64,000 nt of DNA from JACRCT01 sp049841135. Its GTDB lineage: Bacteria > Myxococcota > Myxococcia > Myxococcales > UBA5297. Position 1 is the stretch's first letter; each line of letters starts with the position of its first letter. The position numbers were made by a program, and so were the translations under genes. Below, one piece after another: positions 1 through 8,788 of the stretch. Below the pieces are notes generated by a model. The model had not been told where the DNA came from, searched no databases, and saw only the letters and a list, made by a program, of their open reading frames with translations. The DNA lies in contig JASGHK010000004.1 in assembly GCA_049841135.1 (NCBI GenBank), positions 124,001 through 188,000 of the forward strand, given 5' to 3'.

Positions 1-977
1 CCGCCTCCGACGCCGCCGACGCGCTCGCCGCCTACGGCACCGGCATCGAGTCGACGCTGGAGCGCGTGCTCGACAACCCGCTCGAGGACGCCGGCGTGCG
101 CCGCCAGGTCCCGCGCGTGCTCGGCGCGCTGGGCACCGCCCACGCCGTCTCGGCGCTGACCAACCACCTGACCGACGCCGACGAGACGGTGCGCCGCAGC
201 CTGTTCAAGGCCCTGCGCCGGGCCCTGCGCCGCCGCCGCGGGCTGACCGTGGACAAGAAGGCCATCGTCCGCGCGGTGGATCACGAGCTCGAGCGGGCTT
301 ACCACGCGTTGGCCTGCGCCGAGGCGCTCAAGCTCTCCGGCCCGCCGACCTCGCGCACGCCTCGCGCGGGCCCCCAGGCGGCCGAGGCGCTGCTCGCGAG
401 CGCGTTGCAGGAGAAGGTCGACGCCGGCGTGCAGCGCATCTTCACCCTGCTGGGCATCCTCAACCCCGAGGCCGAGTTCGAGCTCATCTACGCCACCTTC
501 CACGAGGCCTCGGCGGCGGACGCCGCGCGGCGCAGGGCCAACGTGGTCGAGCTGCTCGACAACGTGCTCGAGCGCCAGCTGCGCAAGCGGCTCTTCCCGC
601 TCATCGAGGACCTGGCCCGCGACGCGCGTCTGCGGGCGGCGGCCGAGGACTTCCCGCTCAAGACCGACGACCCGGTGGCGCGGCTGCGCGACCTGCTCTC
701 GGACGACAGCGCCTGGGTGCGCGCCTGCGCGCTCTACCTGGCCGGCGAGAGCTACGACCCGTCGCTGAAGAAGGCGATGCACGACAACCTGGACCACCCG
801 TCGTCGGTGGTGCGCGAGGCGTGCCTGGCGGCGCTGGGCAAGCAGGTCCCGCTCAAGGAGCTGCTGCGCGACATCGAGCGGCGGACGAAGGACGAGGCGG
901 CGGCGGTCCGCGAGCGCGCGAAGAAGATGCTCGAGGCGGCGCAGCTGGCCCCCCTGGGCGAGGCACGAGGCGCATGA
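1..977 (+). CDS. HEAT-repeat protein, C-terminal part (5' end outside window)
   Basis: The frame is open from base 3, so the gene starts left of the window; the GTG at 66 is only an internal codon. The visible ~324 residues are alpha-helical, Leu/Ala/Arg-rich and show repeated helix pairs of HEAT type, e.g. 'VRRQVPRVLGAL' and 'VVREACLAALG', about 30-40 residues apart. HEAT solenoids are protein-interaction scaffolds; no enzymatic motif is visible. The TGA at 975-977 overlaps the next ATG (ATGA), so the two genes are translationally coupled. HEAT plus cyclic-nucleotide-binding modules occur in large Npt-type nucleotide transporters of this group, so the missing upstream part could be membrane-embedded; that is inference. 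Confidence 0.75.
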   Translation, partial: ASDAADALAAYGTGIESTLERVLDNPLEDAGVRRQVPRVLGALGTAHAVSALTNHLTDADETVRRSLFKALRRALRRRRGLTVDKKAIVRAVDHELERAYHALACAEALKLSGPPTSRTPRAGPQAAEALLASALQEKVDAGVQRIFTLLGILNPEAEFELIYATFHEASAADAARRRANVVELLDNVLERQLRKRLFPLIEDLARDARLRAAAEDFPLKTDDPVARLRDLLSDDSAWVRACALYLAGESYDPSLKKAMHDNLDHPSSVVREACLAALGKQVPLKELLRDIERRTKDEAAAVRERAKKMLEAAQLAPLGEARGA

Positions 978-1390
978 TCACCACGGTCGAGAAGGTGCTC
1001 TTCCTCAAGTCGGTGGATCTGTTCTCGCAGATCCCCGGCGAGGACCTGGCGCAGATCGCGCTCATCACCAACGAAGAAGCGCGCGACACCGGCGAGGACG
1101 TGGTGGTCGAGGGCGAGGTGGGCGACGCGCTCTACGTGGTGCTCGACGGCCGGGTGAAGGTGCACCGCAAGGAGAAGGCCATCGCCGAGCTGGGCATGCG
1201 CGAATGCTTCGGCGAGATGGCCCTGCTCGACGCCGAGCCGCGCTCCGCCACCGTCACCGCCCTCACCGACGTGACCCTGCTCAAGATCTCCCGGGAGGAC
1301 TTCCAGGAGATCATGGCCGACAAGCACGCCATCTCGCAGGGCGTCATCAAGGTGCTCACCCGCCGGCTGCGCGACGCCATCGGCCGGTGA
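974..1390 (+). CDS. Cyclic nucleotide-binding domain protein (single domain)
   Basis: A 138-residue protein that is almost entirely one Crp/PKA-type cNMP-binding beta-roll: 'FSQIPGEDLAQIA' entry helix, the 'GDALYVVLDGRVKV' strand pair and the phosphate-binding cassette 'FGEMALLDAEPRSATVTA' (residues ~77-94). The FGEMALL-x4-RSATV pattern is the classic cAMP/cGMP pocket including the conserved Arg. There is no C-terminal HTH, so it is not a Crp-like transcription factor; it probably acts as a ligand-sensing subunit for the HEAT protein whose stop codon overlaps its start. The ATG at 974 is chosen because the domain begins directly after it. Confidence 0.85.
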   Translation: MITTVEKVLFLKSVDLFSQIPGEDLAQIALITNEEARDTGEDVVVEGEVGDALYVVLDGRVKVHRKEKAIAELGMRECFGEMALLDAEPRSATVTALTDVTLLKISREDFQEIMADKHAISQGVIKVLTRRLRDAIGR

Positions 1391-1418
1391 GCCCGCAGCT
1401 TTGATCTGGAGGCAGCTC

Positions 1419-2496
1419 TTGCGACCCACAGCCCTTCTCTGCGCTGCGCTCTGCTGCGCGGCGTGCCCGACGAACGGCATCGGCCTCGGCGGCACGGACG
1501 TCGGTGCGGCCGGCGACGCCGGACCGGGCTCGTCCTCCTCCAGGACCGAGCAGGTCAACGGGAGCTGCCCCACCGCGCCCGCGAACCTGACCGGGACGCG
1601 CGGCGCTGGGCAGTCCTGCTCGTCGTACGCGGACTGCGCCCCGGCCTGCTGCGACTGCTCGGCGGGGCCGTGGCGGTACCTCGCGGCGTTGTGCGTGGAC
1701 GGGGTGTGCGCCTCCGCTGTCGCCACCTGCGCCGCGACGGAGACCACGACGATGTGCCCTGGGTCCGCGCCTGCGGATGCCGGCGCGCCGGGCGCGGACG
1801 CGGGGACGGTCTACCGTTCGGATGGAGGGACCCTTTGCGTTCCAGGCACCGCCAGTGATTGCTCGAGGCTCGGTCGAGCAGTGGACCGGATCGTCGTGCT
1901 GCGTGCGCGGCGTGAGCCTCTGCTCCGACGGCACCGCGGGGGAATGCACCAGCTCGGTCGAGCACTGGACCGGCAGCCGATGCTGCGTCGAGAACGTCTC
2001 CGACTGCGTCGACGGAACGGCGGGGGAATGCACCAGCTCGGTCGAGCACTGGACCGGCCGCCAGTGCTGCGTCGACGGCGTCAGCCTCTGCGTGGAGGGC
2101 ACGGCGGGGGAATGCACCAGCTCGGTCGAGCACTGGACCGGCGCCCGGTGCTGCGTCGACGGCGTCCGCCTCTGCGTCGAGGGCACGGCGGGGGAATGCA
2201 CCAGCTCGGTCGAGCACTGGACCGGCCGCCAGTGCTGCGTGGACGGCGTCAGCCTCTGCGTCGACGGTACGGCGGGGGAATGCACCAGCTCGGTCGAGCA
2301 CTGGACCGGCGCCGAGTGCTGCGTGGACGGCGTCAGCCTCTGCGTCGACGGCACGGCGGGAGAATGCACCAGCTCGGTCGAGCACTGGACCGGCGCCCAG
2401 TGCTGCGTCGACGGCGTGAGCAGCTGCGTCCCCGGAACCGCCTCGGCGTGCTCGAGCGCCTCGGAGCACTGGACGGGTTCGCTGTGCTGCATGTGA
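1419..2496 (+). CDS. Cys-rich tandem-repeat lipoprotein (frame restored at ~1868)
   Basis: The start is taken as TTG 1419, six bases after GGAGG at 1408-1412. The N-terminus has a hydrophobic segment ending LCCAAC, compatible with a lipoprotein signal (the lipobox is not canonical). A short Asp/Ala/Gly stretch leads into a C-terminal array of 28-residue repeats of the form SVEHWTG-x2-CCVDGVSLCVDGTAGECTS, each with four Cys. The N-terminal frame breaks at GAGGCTC 1865-1871; deleting one G restores GAGCTC and joins both parts into one 358-residue protein. Probably an outer-membrane or surface protein stabilised by disulfides. Function unknown; no enzymatic motif. Confidence 0.7.
1870..2496 (+). 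repeat. 84-bp in-frame tandem repeat, ~7.4 copies
   Basis: Seven full units of 84 bp (28 codons) and one partial unit; for example 'ggaatgcacc' recurs at 1941 and 2025. Copies are nearly identical at the segment coding for GECTSSVEHWTG and vary mostly in the two residues before CC. This is recent expansion within a coding sequence; copy number is likely to differ between strains. Confidence 0.95.
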
Positions 2497-2573
2497 GCCA
2501 GCGACGAGCGAGCCGTGTTCCGCTATAGTTTTCGCCCTCTTGGTGCCCCACACCCCGAACGGAGCCTTCTAGG

Positions 2574-4610
2574 GTGAACTGCCGCAACTGTGGCCAGACG
2601 CTGGACGACGCCAGCCGCTTCTGCAAGTTCTGCGGAGCGTCCGTCCCGCCCGACCCCGACGAGGCGGCCGCGCCGATCAGAATCGGCGACCTGCTCGAGG
2701 GCAAGTGGAAGATCGAGAAGAAGGTCGGCCAGGGCGGCATGGGCTCGGTCTACGTCGCCGACGACCAGTCGCTAGACCGCAAGGTCGCCATCAAGATCCT
2801 CGCGCCCGACCTGTGCAACGACCACGAGTTCGTCGCCCGCTTCGAGCGTGAGGCCAAGGGCACCGCCAAGCTCGAGCACCCGAACGTCGTCCTGGTGTAC
2901 GCGGTCGGCCAGCACTTCGGCCGCCCGTTCATCGTGATGAAGTACCTCGAGGGGCAGAGCCTGGCCCGCCACCTCAAGCAGCAGAAGGGGCCGCTGCCGC
3001 TCGAGCAGATCGCCCCCATCTTCGGGCAGCTGCTCGCGGGCCTGGGCTTCATCCACTCCAAGGGCTACGTCCACCGCGACATCAAGAGCGGCAACATCTT
3101 CCTGGGCCCGGACGGCAAGACCACCATCCTCGACTTCGGCATCCTCAAGGACGCCAAGAGCACCCAGGGGCTGACCCGCGTCGGCGTGGTGATGGGCACG
3201 CCCCACTACCTCGCGCCCGAGCAGGCGCTGGGCAAGAAGCTCGACCACCGCGCCGACCTCTACGCGGTGGGCGTGCTGCTCTATGAGTGCCTGACCGGCA
3301 AGGCCCCCTTCGAGGCCGACAACGCGCGGCGCATCATCGAGATGCACCTGCGCAAGCCGGCCCCCAACCCCTGCGACGTGGTGCCCGACCTGCCCGAGGC
3401 CCTGGGCGACGTCGTCCTCCAGGCGCTGGCCAAGAAGCCGGAGGAGCGCTTCCAGTCCGCCGACGAGTTCGCGCAGGCCATCAAGGACGCCTTCGCGCCG
3501 CCTCCCTCCGAGACGGACAGCCTCGAGGAAGCCGAGGAAGAGGAGGAGCAGTACGAGGAGGAGGAAGAGGAGCCCGTCGAGGAGCCCGAGCCCGCGCAGG
3601 TCGCGGTCGCGACCAAGCCCACGCCGGCCTACAAGCAGCCGACCAAGACGGCCGAGACTCCCGCGGCCCCTCCGGCTGAGGCCAAGAAGAGCGGCGGCGG
3701 CTTCTTCAGCGCGGTGCTGATCTTGGGCGTGCTCGGAGGCCTGGGCTACGGCGGCTACTGGTTCGTGAAGAAGGAAGCCGCGAAGGCCGAGAAGGCGGAC
3801 CTGAACAAGCCCGACCTGGGGCTCAAGCCGATGGGCACCGGCCCTGGCAACCCCACCAATCCGGCCAAGCCCGAACAGCCCAAGAAGGCGCCCGAGACCA
3901 ACGAGGAGAAGGCCAAGAAGCTGATGGCCGAGGGCCTCGAGTACGCCAAGAGCAAGAACTACGACTACGCGCTCCAGCGCTACCTGCTGGCCGAGGAGCT
4001 GGACCCGAAGAACGCGACGCTGCAGTACTACAAGGCGCTCGCCCACTTCTCGCTCAAGGAATACAAGGACGCCAACCGCGCCTTCGGCCGCGTGCTCGAG
4101 TCGGACTCCAGCCATCCCGACGCGCGGATGTTCCTGGTGCGCGGCTACGCGGCGCAGAAGCTCTACGACGAGGCGTTCGGCGAGCTGAAGGTCCTGCACG
4201 AGCGCGGCGGTGTCGAGCTGGAGGTCCTCGAGTCGGACGAGATGCTCGACGGGCTGCGCAAGGAGAAGGGCTGGGCGGAGATCAAGACGCTCTTCTCCGG
4301 CGGCAAGGTCGCGAGGCCCAAGAACCCCGGCACGCGGCCCGCGACCAATCCCGGCACGGCCCCGCAGCCAGACGTCGCGGTGATGGGCATGACCGGCGAG
4401 CTCAAGGTCCTGGTCTCCCCTGCCGACGCGCCGCCGGCCACGGTCATGATCGACAACCGCAACCGCGGCCAAGCTCCGCTGTCGGTGGAGCTCAACGCCG
4501 GCACGCACACGGTGGTCATCGAGAAGCGCGGGTTCAAGAAGTTCAAGCAGGAGGTGAAGGTGCCGCTGCAGGGCTCCTTCACGCTCAACGCCGCGATGCA
4601 GCCGGAGTAG
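2574..4610 (+). CDS. Zinc-ribbon Ser/Thr protein kinase with TM, TPR and PEGA domains
   Basis: 678 residues. An N-terminal zinc ribbon (Cys3, Cys6, Cys17, Cys20) precedes a Hanks-type kinase: Gly-rich loop VGQGGMGSVY ~51-60, VAIK Lys ~74, HRDIKSGN ~167-174, DFG ~187, and APEQ. An acidic/Pro linker follows, then one TM segment (~375-397), TPR-like helices (~430-560), and a C-terminal PEGA-type beta domain (~600-678). All catalytic residues are present, so it should be an active membrane kinase with its kinase in the cytoplasm. GTG 2574 is chosen because the zinc ribbon starts immediately. A TATAGT element at 2523-2528 could be a -10 box. Targets cannot be read from sequence. Confidence 0.93.
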   Translation: MNCRNCGQTLDDASRFCKFCGASVPPDPDEAAAPIRIGDLLEGKWKIEKKVGQGGMGSVYVADDQSLDRKVAIKILAPDLCNDHEFVARFEREAKGTAKLEHPNVVLVYAVGQHFGRPFIVMKYLEGQSLARHLKQQKGPLPLEQIAPIFGQLLAGLGFIHSKGYVHRDIKSGNIFLGPDGKTTILDFGILKDAKSTQGLTRVGVVMGTPHYLAPEQALGKKLDHRADLYAVGVLLYECLTGKAPFEADNARRIIEMHLRKPAPNPCDVVPDLPEALGDVVLQALAKKPEERFQSADEFAQAIKDAFAPPPSETDSLEEAEEEEEQYEEEEEEPVEEPEPAQVAVATKPTPAYKQPTKTAETPAAPPAEAKKSGGGFFSAVLILGVLGGLGYGGYWFVKKEAAKAEKADLNKPDLGLKPMGTGPGNPTNPAKPEQPKKAPETNEEKAKKLMAEGLEYAKSKNYDYALQRYLLAEELDPKNATLQYYKALAHFSLKEYKDANRAFGRVLESDSSHPDARMFLVRGYAAQKLYDEAFGELKVLHERGGVELEVLESDEMLDGLRKEKGWAEIKTLFSGGKVARPKNPGTRPATNPGTAPQPDVAVMGMTGELKVLVSPADAPPATVMIDNRNRGQAPLSVELNAGTHTVVIEKRGFKKFKQEVKVPLQGSFTLNAAMQPE

Positions 4611-4760
4611 CGGAGTCGTCGGAGCCCGCTCCGGACCTTGCTAAGATAGGCAGCTACTTTGTGACATGACTTGCGGCCGCGATTCACTCCGCGAAGTACT
4701 CGTCAGGGGGGAAGGCGGGACCGTCGGCGAGCGTCAGAGTCAGAGGATTCTGCATCCGCC

Positions 4761-5516
4761 TCAGCCCGGGTTCGGCACCTTCCCCGCGTACAGCTCCTCC
4801 ACCATGCCGCGCAGGTCGTGCGCCTTGGCCTCGCACGGGTGCCCTTCCATCCACCACGCCCGCGGCGTATTGCCGCCGAGGTAGACGAACCCTGACCGCG
4901 TGCCATAGCCCATCACGTCGGCATGGACGCAGCTGCCGCCGAGCGGGTCGCCCTCGGGCCCGTGCAGCGTCAGCAGCGCCTTGAACGGTTCGAGCTCCGG
5001 AGGCTTCCTCGCGAGCTTCTCCTCGAAGAGCCGTCGCAGCCGCTCGGTGCGGCCGCGGTCGTCGCCGCCCATCGACCGCTCGGTGATGACGTGCAGACCC
5101 ATCTCCAGCGTCTGCTGGCGCACCTTGGCGCCGTCGCACCACGTGACGAAGGCCTTCGCGCCGTCGGAGTACAGCAGGTGAAACGGGTTGTAGCGGTGGG
5201 CGTCGAGACCCGCGAGCCGCTCGTGCAGCGTCGCCGCGTCCGGCGCCTTGAGCGCCTCCACGACCAGCGCGCCGCGCGACTTGCGGCTCTTGTCCGGCGG
5301 CTGCCCGGCGCGGTTGGTGATGCCCACGAACAGCCCGCGCTCGTTGAGTCCCAGCCAGGAGCCGCCCGCGACCAGGTCCTTGGGCATCAGCGCCCGGGGC
5401 TCGCCCTGGACCAGCGCCGGCGGCGCCGAGGCCCGCGCGAGCATCTCGTCCCGGTTGGCGGCGACCACCAGCGGGGCGCCGGGGAAGATCCGGTGGGCCA
5501 GCAGGAGCGTGCACAT
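4761..5516 (-). CDS. NRDE family protein (TANGO2-like)
   Basis: 251 residues beginning MCTLLLAHR, with the diagnostic 'VAANRDE' motif near residue 20 and the 'GGSWLGLNERGLFVGITN' stretch characteristic of the NRDE/TANGO2 family. The ATG at 5516 is chosen because the family begins with MC and an AGGGAG ribosome-binding site lies just upstream. The biochemical role is not firmly known; eukaryotic TANGO2 is linked to lipid and haem handling. It lies 17 bases downstream of the GlcD-type oxidase on the same strand, so the two are probably co-transcribed. Confidence 0.88.
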   Translation of the reverse strand: MCTLLLAHRIFPGAPLVVAANRDEMLARASAPPALVQGEPRALMPKDLVAGGSWLGLNERGLFVGITNRAGQPPDKSRKSRGALVVEALKAPDAATLHERLAGLDAHRYNPFHLLYSDGAKAFVTWCDGAKVRQQTLEMGLHVITERSMGGDDRGRTERLRRLFEEKLARKPPELEPFKALLTLHGPEGDPLGGSCVHADVMGYGTRSGFVYLGGNTPRAWWMEGHPCEAKAHDLRGMVEELYAGKVPNPG

Positions 5517-5533
5517 GGTCGGCTCCCTGGGGC

Positions 5534-6947
5534 TCAGTCGAAGATCTTGCCGGGGTTCAAGATGCCCTGCGGGTCGAACACCTTCTTGAGCTTGCGCTGC
5601 AGCTCGATGAGCGAAGGCGACTGCTCGAGCGGCAGGAACTCCTTCTTGGCGATGCCGATGCCGTGTTCGCCGGTGATGGTCCCGCCCATGGCGATGCACT
5701 CTTTGAGCATCTGGTGGACCGCGGCGTCGACGCGCTTCCGCTCCTCCTCGGTCTGGTAGAGGAAGTTGGCGTGGAGGTTGCCGTCCCCGGCGTGGCCGTA
5801 GGTGGCGACCAGCACGTCGTGCTCGCGACCCAGCTGGTGCGTGCGCTCGATCATCGCGGGGATCTTCGAGCGCGGCACCGCGATGTCCTCGCTCACCTTG
5901 AGCGGCTTGATCTGCCGCAGAGCCGTCGAGACCTGCCGGCGCGCGGACCACAGGTCGCGGCGCTGGGCCTCGTTCTGGGCGACCAGCGTCTCCTTGACCC
6001 CGAACGGCTCGCAGAATCTCCGCGGCCTTGCCCATCTCCTCGAACAACGGCTCCTGTGCGTTGCCGTCGACCTCGAAGATGACGGCGGCCTTGGTCCCGG
6101 CCGGGAAGTTGAAGCCCTTGCCGTCCACCGCCTTCACGCTCATCTCGTCCATCAGCTCCAGCGTGCGCGGCAGGATGCCGGCGGCGAGCACCGCGGTGAT
6201 GGCCCTGGCGGCGCCGTCCAGCGTCTCGAAGGTGATGAGCGCGGTCACCACCTCGCGGGGCTTGGGCACCAGCTGCAGGGTGATCTCGGTGATGACGCCC
6301 AGCGTGCCCTCGGAGCCGACGACGAAGGCGGTCAGGTCGTAGCCCGCGACGCCCTTGATGGTCCGCTTCCCCATCCGCAACAGCTCGCCGCTGGGCAGGA
6401 CCAGCTCCAGCCCCAGCACGTAGTCGCGGGTGACGCCGTACTTGAGCGCCCGCGGCCCGCCGGCGTTCTCGGCGACGTTGCCGCCCAGGGTGCACATGTC
6501 GAGGCTGTTGGGGTCGGGCGGATAGAACAGGCCCTTCTCCTCCACCGCCTTCATCAGCGCCTCGGTCACGACGCCCGGCTCGACCACGCAGACCAGGTCC
6601 TCGACCGAGATCTCCTTGATCTTCTGCATCCGCTCGGTGGAGAGCGCCACCCCGCCCTTGATCGGCACCGAGCCGCCGCTCTTGCCGGTGCGCGCGGCAC
6701 AGGGCGTGACCGGAACGCCGTGCTTGGAGCACAGCCGCATCACCGTCTGCACGTCCTCGGTGCTCTCCGCGAAGACGACCACGTCAGGGCGGAACAGGCC
6801 GGTATCGGACTCGTCCTTCGAGTAGTCCTCCAGGCGGTCGGCGTCGCGCAGCAGCTTCTTCTCGCCCAGAGCCTTGGCGAGCTCCTCCAGCAGCGCTGCC
6901 TTCGAATCGCCGGCATCGGGCCGGCGTGCCATTTCGGTCGCGTTCAC
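5534..6947 (-). CDS. FAD-linked oxidase, GlcD/lactate dehydrogenase type (frame restored at ~6015)
   Basis: About 470 residues. The N-terminal half carries the PCMH-type FAD-binding fold: 'CAARTGKSGGSVPIKGGV', 'VEPGVVTEAL', and 'PNSLDMCTLGGNVAENAGG'. The C-terminal half has 'ATYGHAGDGNLHANFL' and 'TGEHGIGIAKKEFL' (FAD-oxidase C domain, His-rich active site), ending 'DPQGILNPGKIFD'. The family oxidises 2-hydroxyacids (glycolate, D-lactate) and passes electrons to the membrane or an Fe-S partner; no GlcE/GlcF partner is in view. The frame breaks at AGAATC 6013-6018; AGATC there gives an uninterrupted protein reading KAAEICEPFGVKETL. Confidence 0.88.
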
Positions 6948-7010
6948 GAAGACTCCCTCGCGTTGGGATGCTCGAGCCGGCCGGACGCTACACGGCCTTC
7001 CCCGGATGGG

Positions 7011-7713
7011 CTACTGGTCGCCGAACATCTCCACGATGCTGCCCTGCATCGCCAGCGGCGCCTCGGTCGCCAGGAACCGGACGACCACCGCCACGTCTTC
7101 GGGCGTCATCGCCGGCGGGAAGCCCGCCTTGGCGAGCATCTCGGTGTCCACCGAGCCGGGCGAGACGCCCATCGCCAGGACGCCCGTGCCCTTGAGCTTC
7201 CTCGGCCAGACTCTTGATGAGGCCGTTGAGCGCCCACTTGCTGGCGTTGTAGGCGCTGGCGCCGGGCGTCCCCAGCGTCGAGCTGATGGACGAGACGAAG
7301 AGGATGCGGCCCCGCCTGCGCGGCACCATCCGCCGCACGGCTTCGCGGGCCCACAGGAACGGAGCGCGCAGGTTGACGTCCATCGTGCGATCGAAGGCCT
7401 CGGTCGGCAGCTCTGCGACCCTGCCCTTCTCCAGCGTGCCGGCGTTGTTGACGAGGATCGACACCGGGCCCAGCCGCTGCTCGACCTGATCGAAGACCGG
7501 CGCCACTCGCGCCTCGTCGGAGACGTCGGCGGCGGCGACGAATCCCCGGCCGCCAGCGCGCTCGATCTCCTGCAGGACCGCTTCGAGCCCTTCCTGGTGG
7601 CGCGCGACGAGCCCCACGCCCGCGCCTTCGGCCGCCAGCGCCAGCGCGCACGCCCTTCCGATGCCCTTGGAGGCTCCGGTGACGAGCGCGGTCTGGCCGG
7701 TCAGGCGCCCCAA
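7011..7713 (-). CDS. Short-chain dehydrogenase/reductase (frame restored at ~7199)
   Basis: About 233 residues of classical SDR fold: cofactor loop TGASKGIGRA near the N-terminus, NNAGT (~85), catalytic Ser in 'VSSISS' and YNASK (~150-154). The reading frame breaks at GAGCTTC 7194-7200; removing one T restores GAGCTC and the tail 'GVSPGSVDTEML...MFGDQ' that such enzymes carry. The start is TTG at 7713, four bases after the folE stop. The substrate is unknown. Being next to folE and queD it could be a pterin reductase (sepiapterin-reductase-like), but an unrelated ketoreductase is equally possible. Confidence 0.85.
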
Positions 7714-7717
7714 GCGC

Positions 7718-8347
7718 TCACGCCCTCGTTCGAATCGCCGCCAGGAACCGCTCGCGCAGCTCGGCGCTCTCGGCGAAGTCTCCGGCCCAGGCCTCGGCGA
7801 TGGCCTTCGAGCTCGAGCGACGTCCGCCGCGCAGCGCCAGGCAGGCCTGCTTCGCCTCGAGGATCACGCCGACGCCCCGCGCGCCGATGACCTGCATCAG
7901 CGTGTCAGCGACGGAGCGGGCCAGGTCCTCCTGCAGCACCAGCCGGTGCCCCAGGCAGTCGAGCAGCTGCACCATCTGGCCGAAGCCGATGACGTCCTTG
8001 CCCGGCAGGTAGGCCACGTGGGCGGTCCCACCGTAGGGCAGCAGGTGGTGCGGGCAGCTGCTCTGGAAGTCGAGCCCGGTCAGCGCCACCATCTCGCGGC
8101 CCTTGCCCTTGGGCGCCGGCATCCGCTCCGCGAGGATCTCGCGGGGGTCGGTCATGTAGCCGTCGATGAACTCCTCGGCCCAGGCGCGGGCCACCAGCTC
8201 CGGCGTCATCCCCAGGTCGCGGTGCTTGTCCGGGTCGAGGCCGGCGGCGACCAGGAAGTCCCGCACCGCCTTCTGCATGCCCTCGAAGCTGGGGGCACGA
8301 ACCTCGGTCCAGGCGGGTGGCTGGGGCTTCTTCGGGTGCTTGGGCAT
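7718..8347 (-). CDS. folE: GTP cyclohydrolase I
   Basis: 209 residues. GTP cyclohydrolase I converts GTP to 7,8-dihydroneopterin triphosphate, the entry to folate, biopterin and deazaguanine (queuosine) pathways. The zinc site is visible: SSCPHHLLPYGG supplies Cys and His, and the second Cys lies in 'ILEAKQACLALRGG'. ATG 8347 is preferred over GTG 8359 because GAGGA sits five bases before it. It is 21 bases after queD and 4 bases before the SDR, forming a pterin operon. The sequence is divergent from E. coli FolE but retains the catalytic core. Confidence 0.93.
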   Translation of the reverse strand: MPKHPKKPQPPAWTEVRAPSFEGMQKAVRDFLVAAGLDPDKHRDLGMTPELVARAWAEEFIDGYMTDPREILAERMPAPKGKGREMVALTGLDFQSSCPHHLLPYGGTAHVAYLPGKDVIGFGQMVQLLDCLGHRLVLQEDLARSVADTLMQVIGARGVGVILEAKQACLALRGGRRSSSKAIAEAWAGDFAESAELRERFLAAIRTRA

Positions 8348-8368
8348 CGACGTCCTCACGGGTGGAAA

Positions 8369-8731
8369 TCAGGCCCCAGAGCTTCGCCGGTATGCCACGC
8401 AGTAGGAAGGGTTTTCCCAGAGCCGGACCTCGTGCAGCCCCGCGAGCTTTCCGTCCAGCTTCTCCCAGGCCCAGCGCACCACGTTCTCCGCGGTCGGGTT
8501 CTCGATGAAGTCGTTGAGCGTCTGGTGATCGAGCACGCCGACGACGTGCTGCAGCACCGCTTTGCGGATGTCCTCGAAGTCCATGAGGATGCCGGTCCGC
8601 GGGTCGGGCTGGCCGCGGATGATCACCCGGAGCTTGTAGTTGTGGCCGTGCATGCGCACGCACGGGCCCTCGTAGAGCGGCAGGCGGTGCGCGGCGGGGA
8701 ATTCGAAGTCGACCTCGAGGTCCATCTCCAT
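8369..8731 (-). CDS. queD: 6-carboxytetrahydropterin synthase / PTPS family
   Basis: 120 residues with the zinc- and active-site pattern C-x3-HGH in 'GPCVRMHGHNYKL' plus the upstream His in 'FPAAHRL'. The spacing C-x3-HGH is that of QueD (6-carboxytetrahydropterin synthase) rather than the C-x5-HGH of animal-type PTPS. It acts on dihydroneopterin triphosphate made by the adjacent FolE. Together with the QueE at 18.75-19.38 kb it supports preQ0/queuosine synthesis. ATG 8731 is chosen because of GAGGA five bases upstream; the longer frame has no such site. Confidence 0.9.
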   Translation of the reverse strand: MEMDLEVDFEFPAAHRLPLYEGPCVRMHGHNYKLRVIIRGQPDPRTGILMDFEDIRKAVLQHVVGVLDHQTLNDFIENPTAENVVRWAWEKLDGKLAGLHEVRLWENPSYCVAYRRSSGA

Positions 8732-8788
8732 GGGCGTCCTCCCGCCGCTAACTAACCCGCGGCACGGCACGCTTCAATGGAACCCGCG

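Noticed and set aside
1870..2496. 84-bp tandem array as CRISPR or satellite
   Set aside because: Entirely coding, spacer-free, and each unit carries the same 28 residues.
4684..4755. 23-residue ORF (MQNPLTLTLADGPAFPPDEYFAE) right after the NRDE stop
   Set aside because: Only a weak GAGGCGG before its ATG and no independent support; could also be a shifted NRDE tail. Not annotated.
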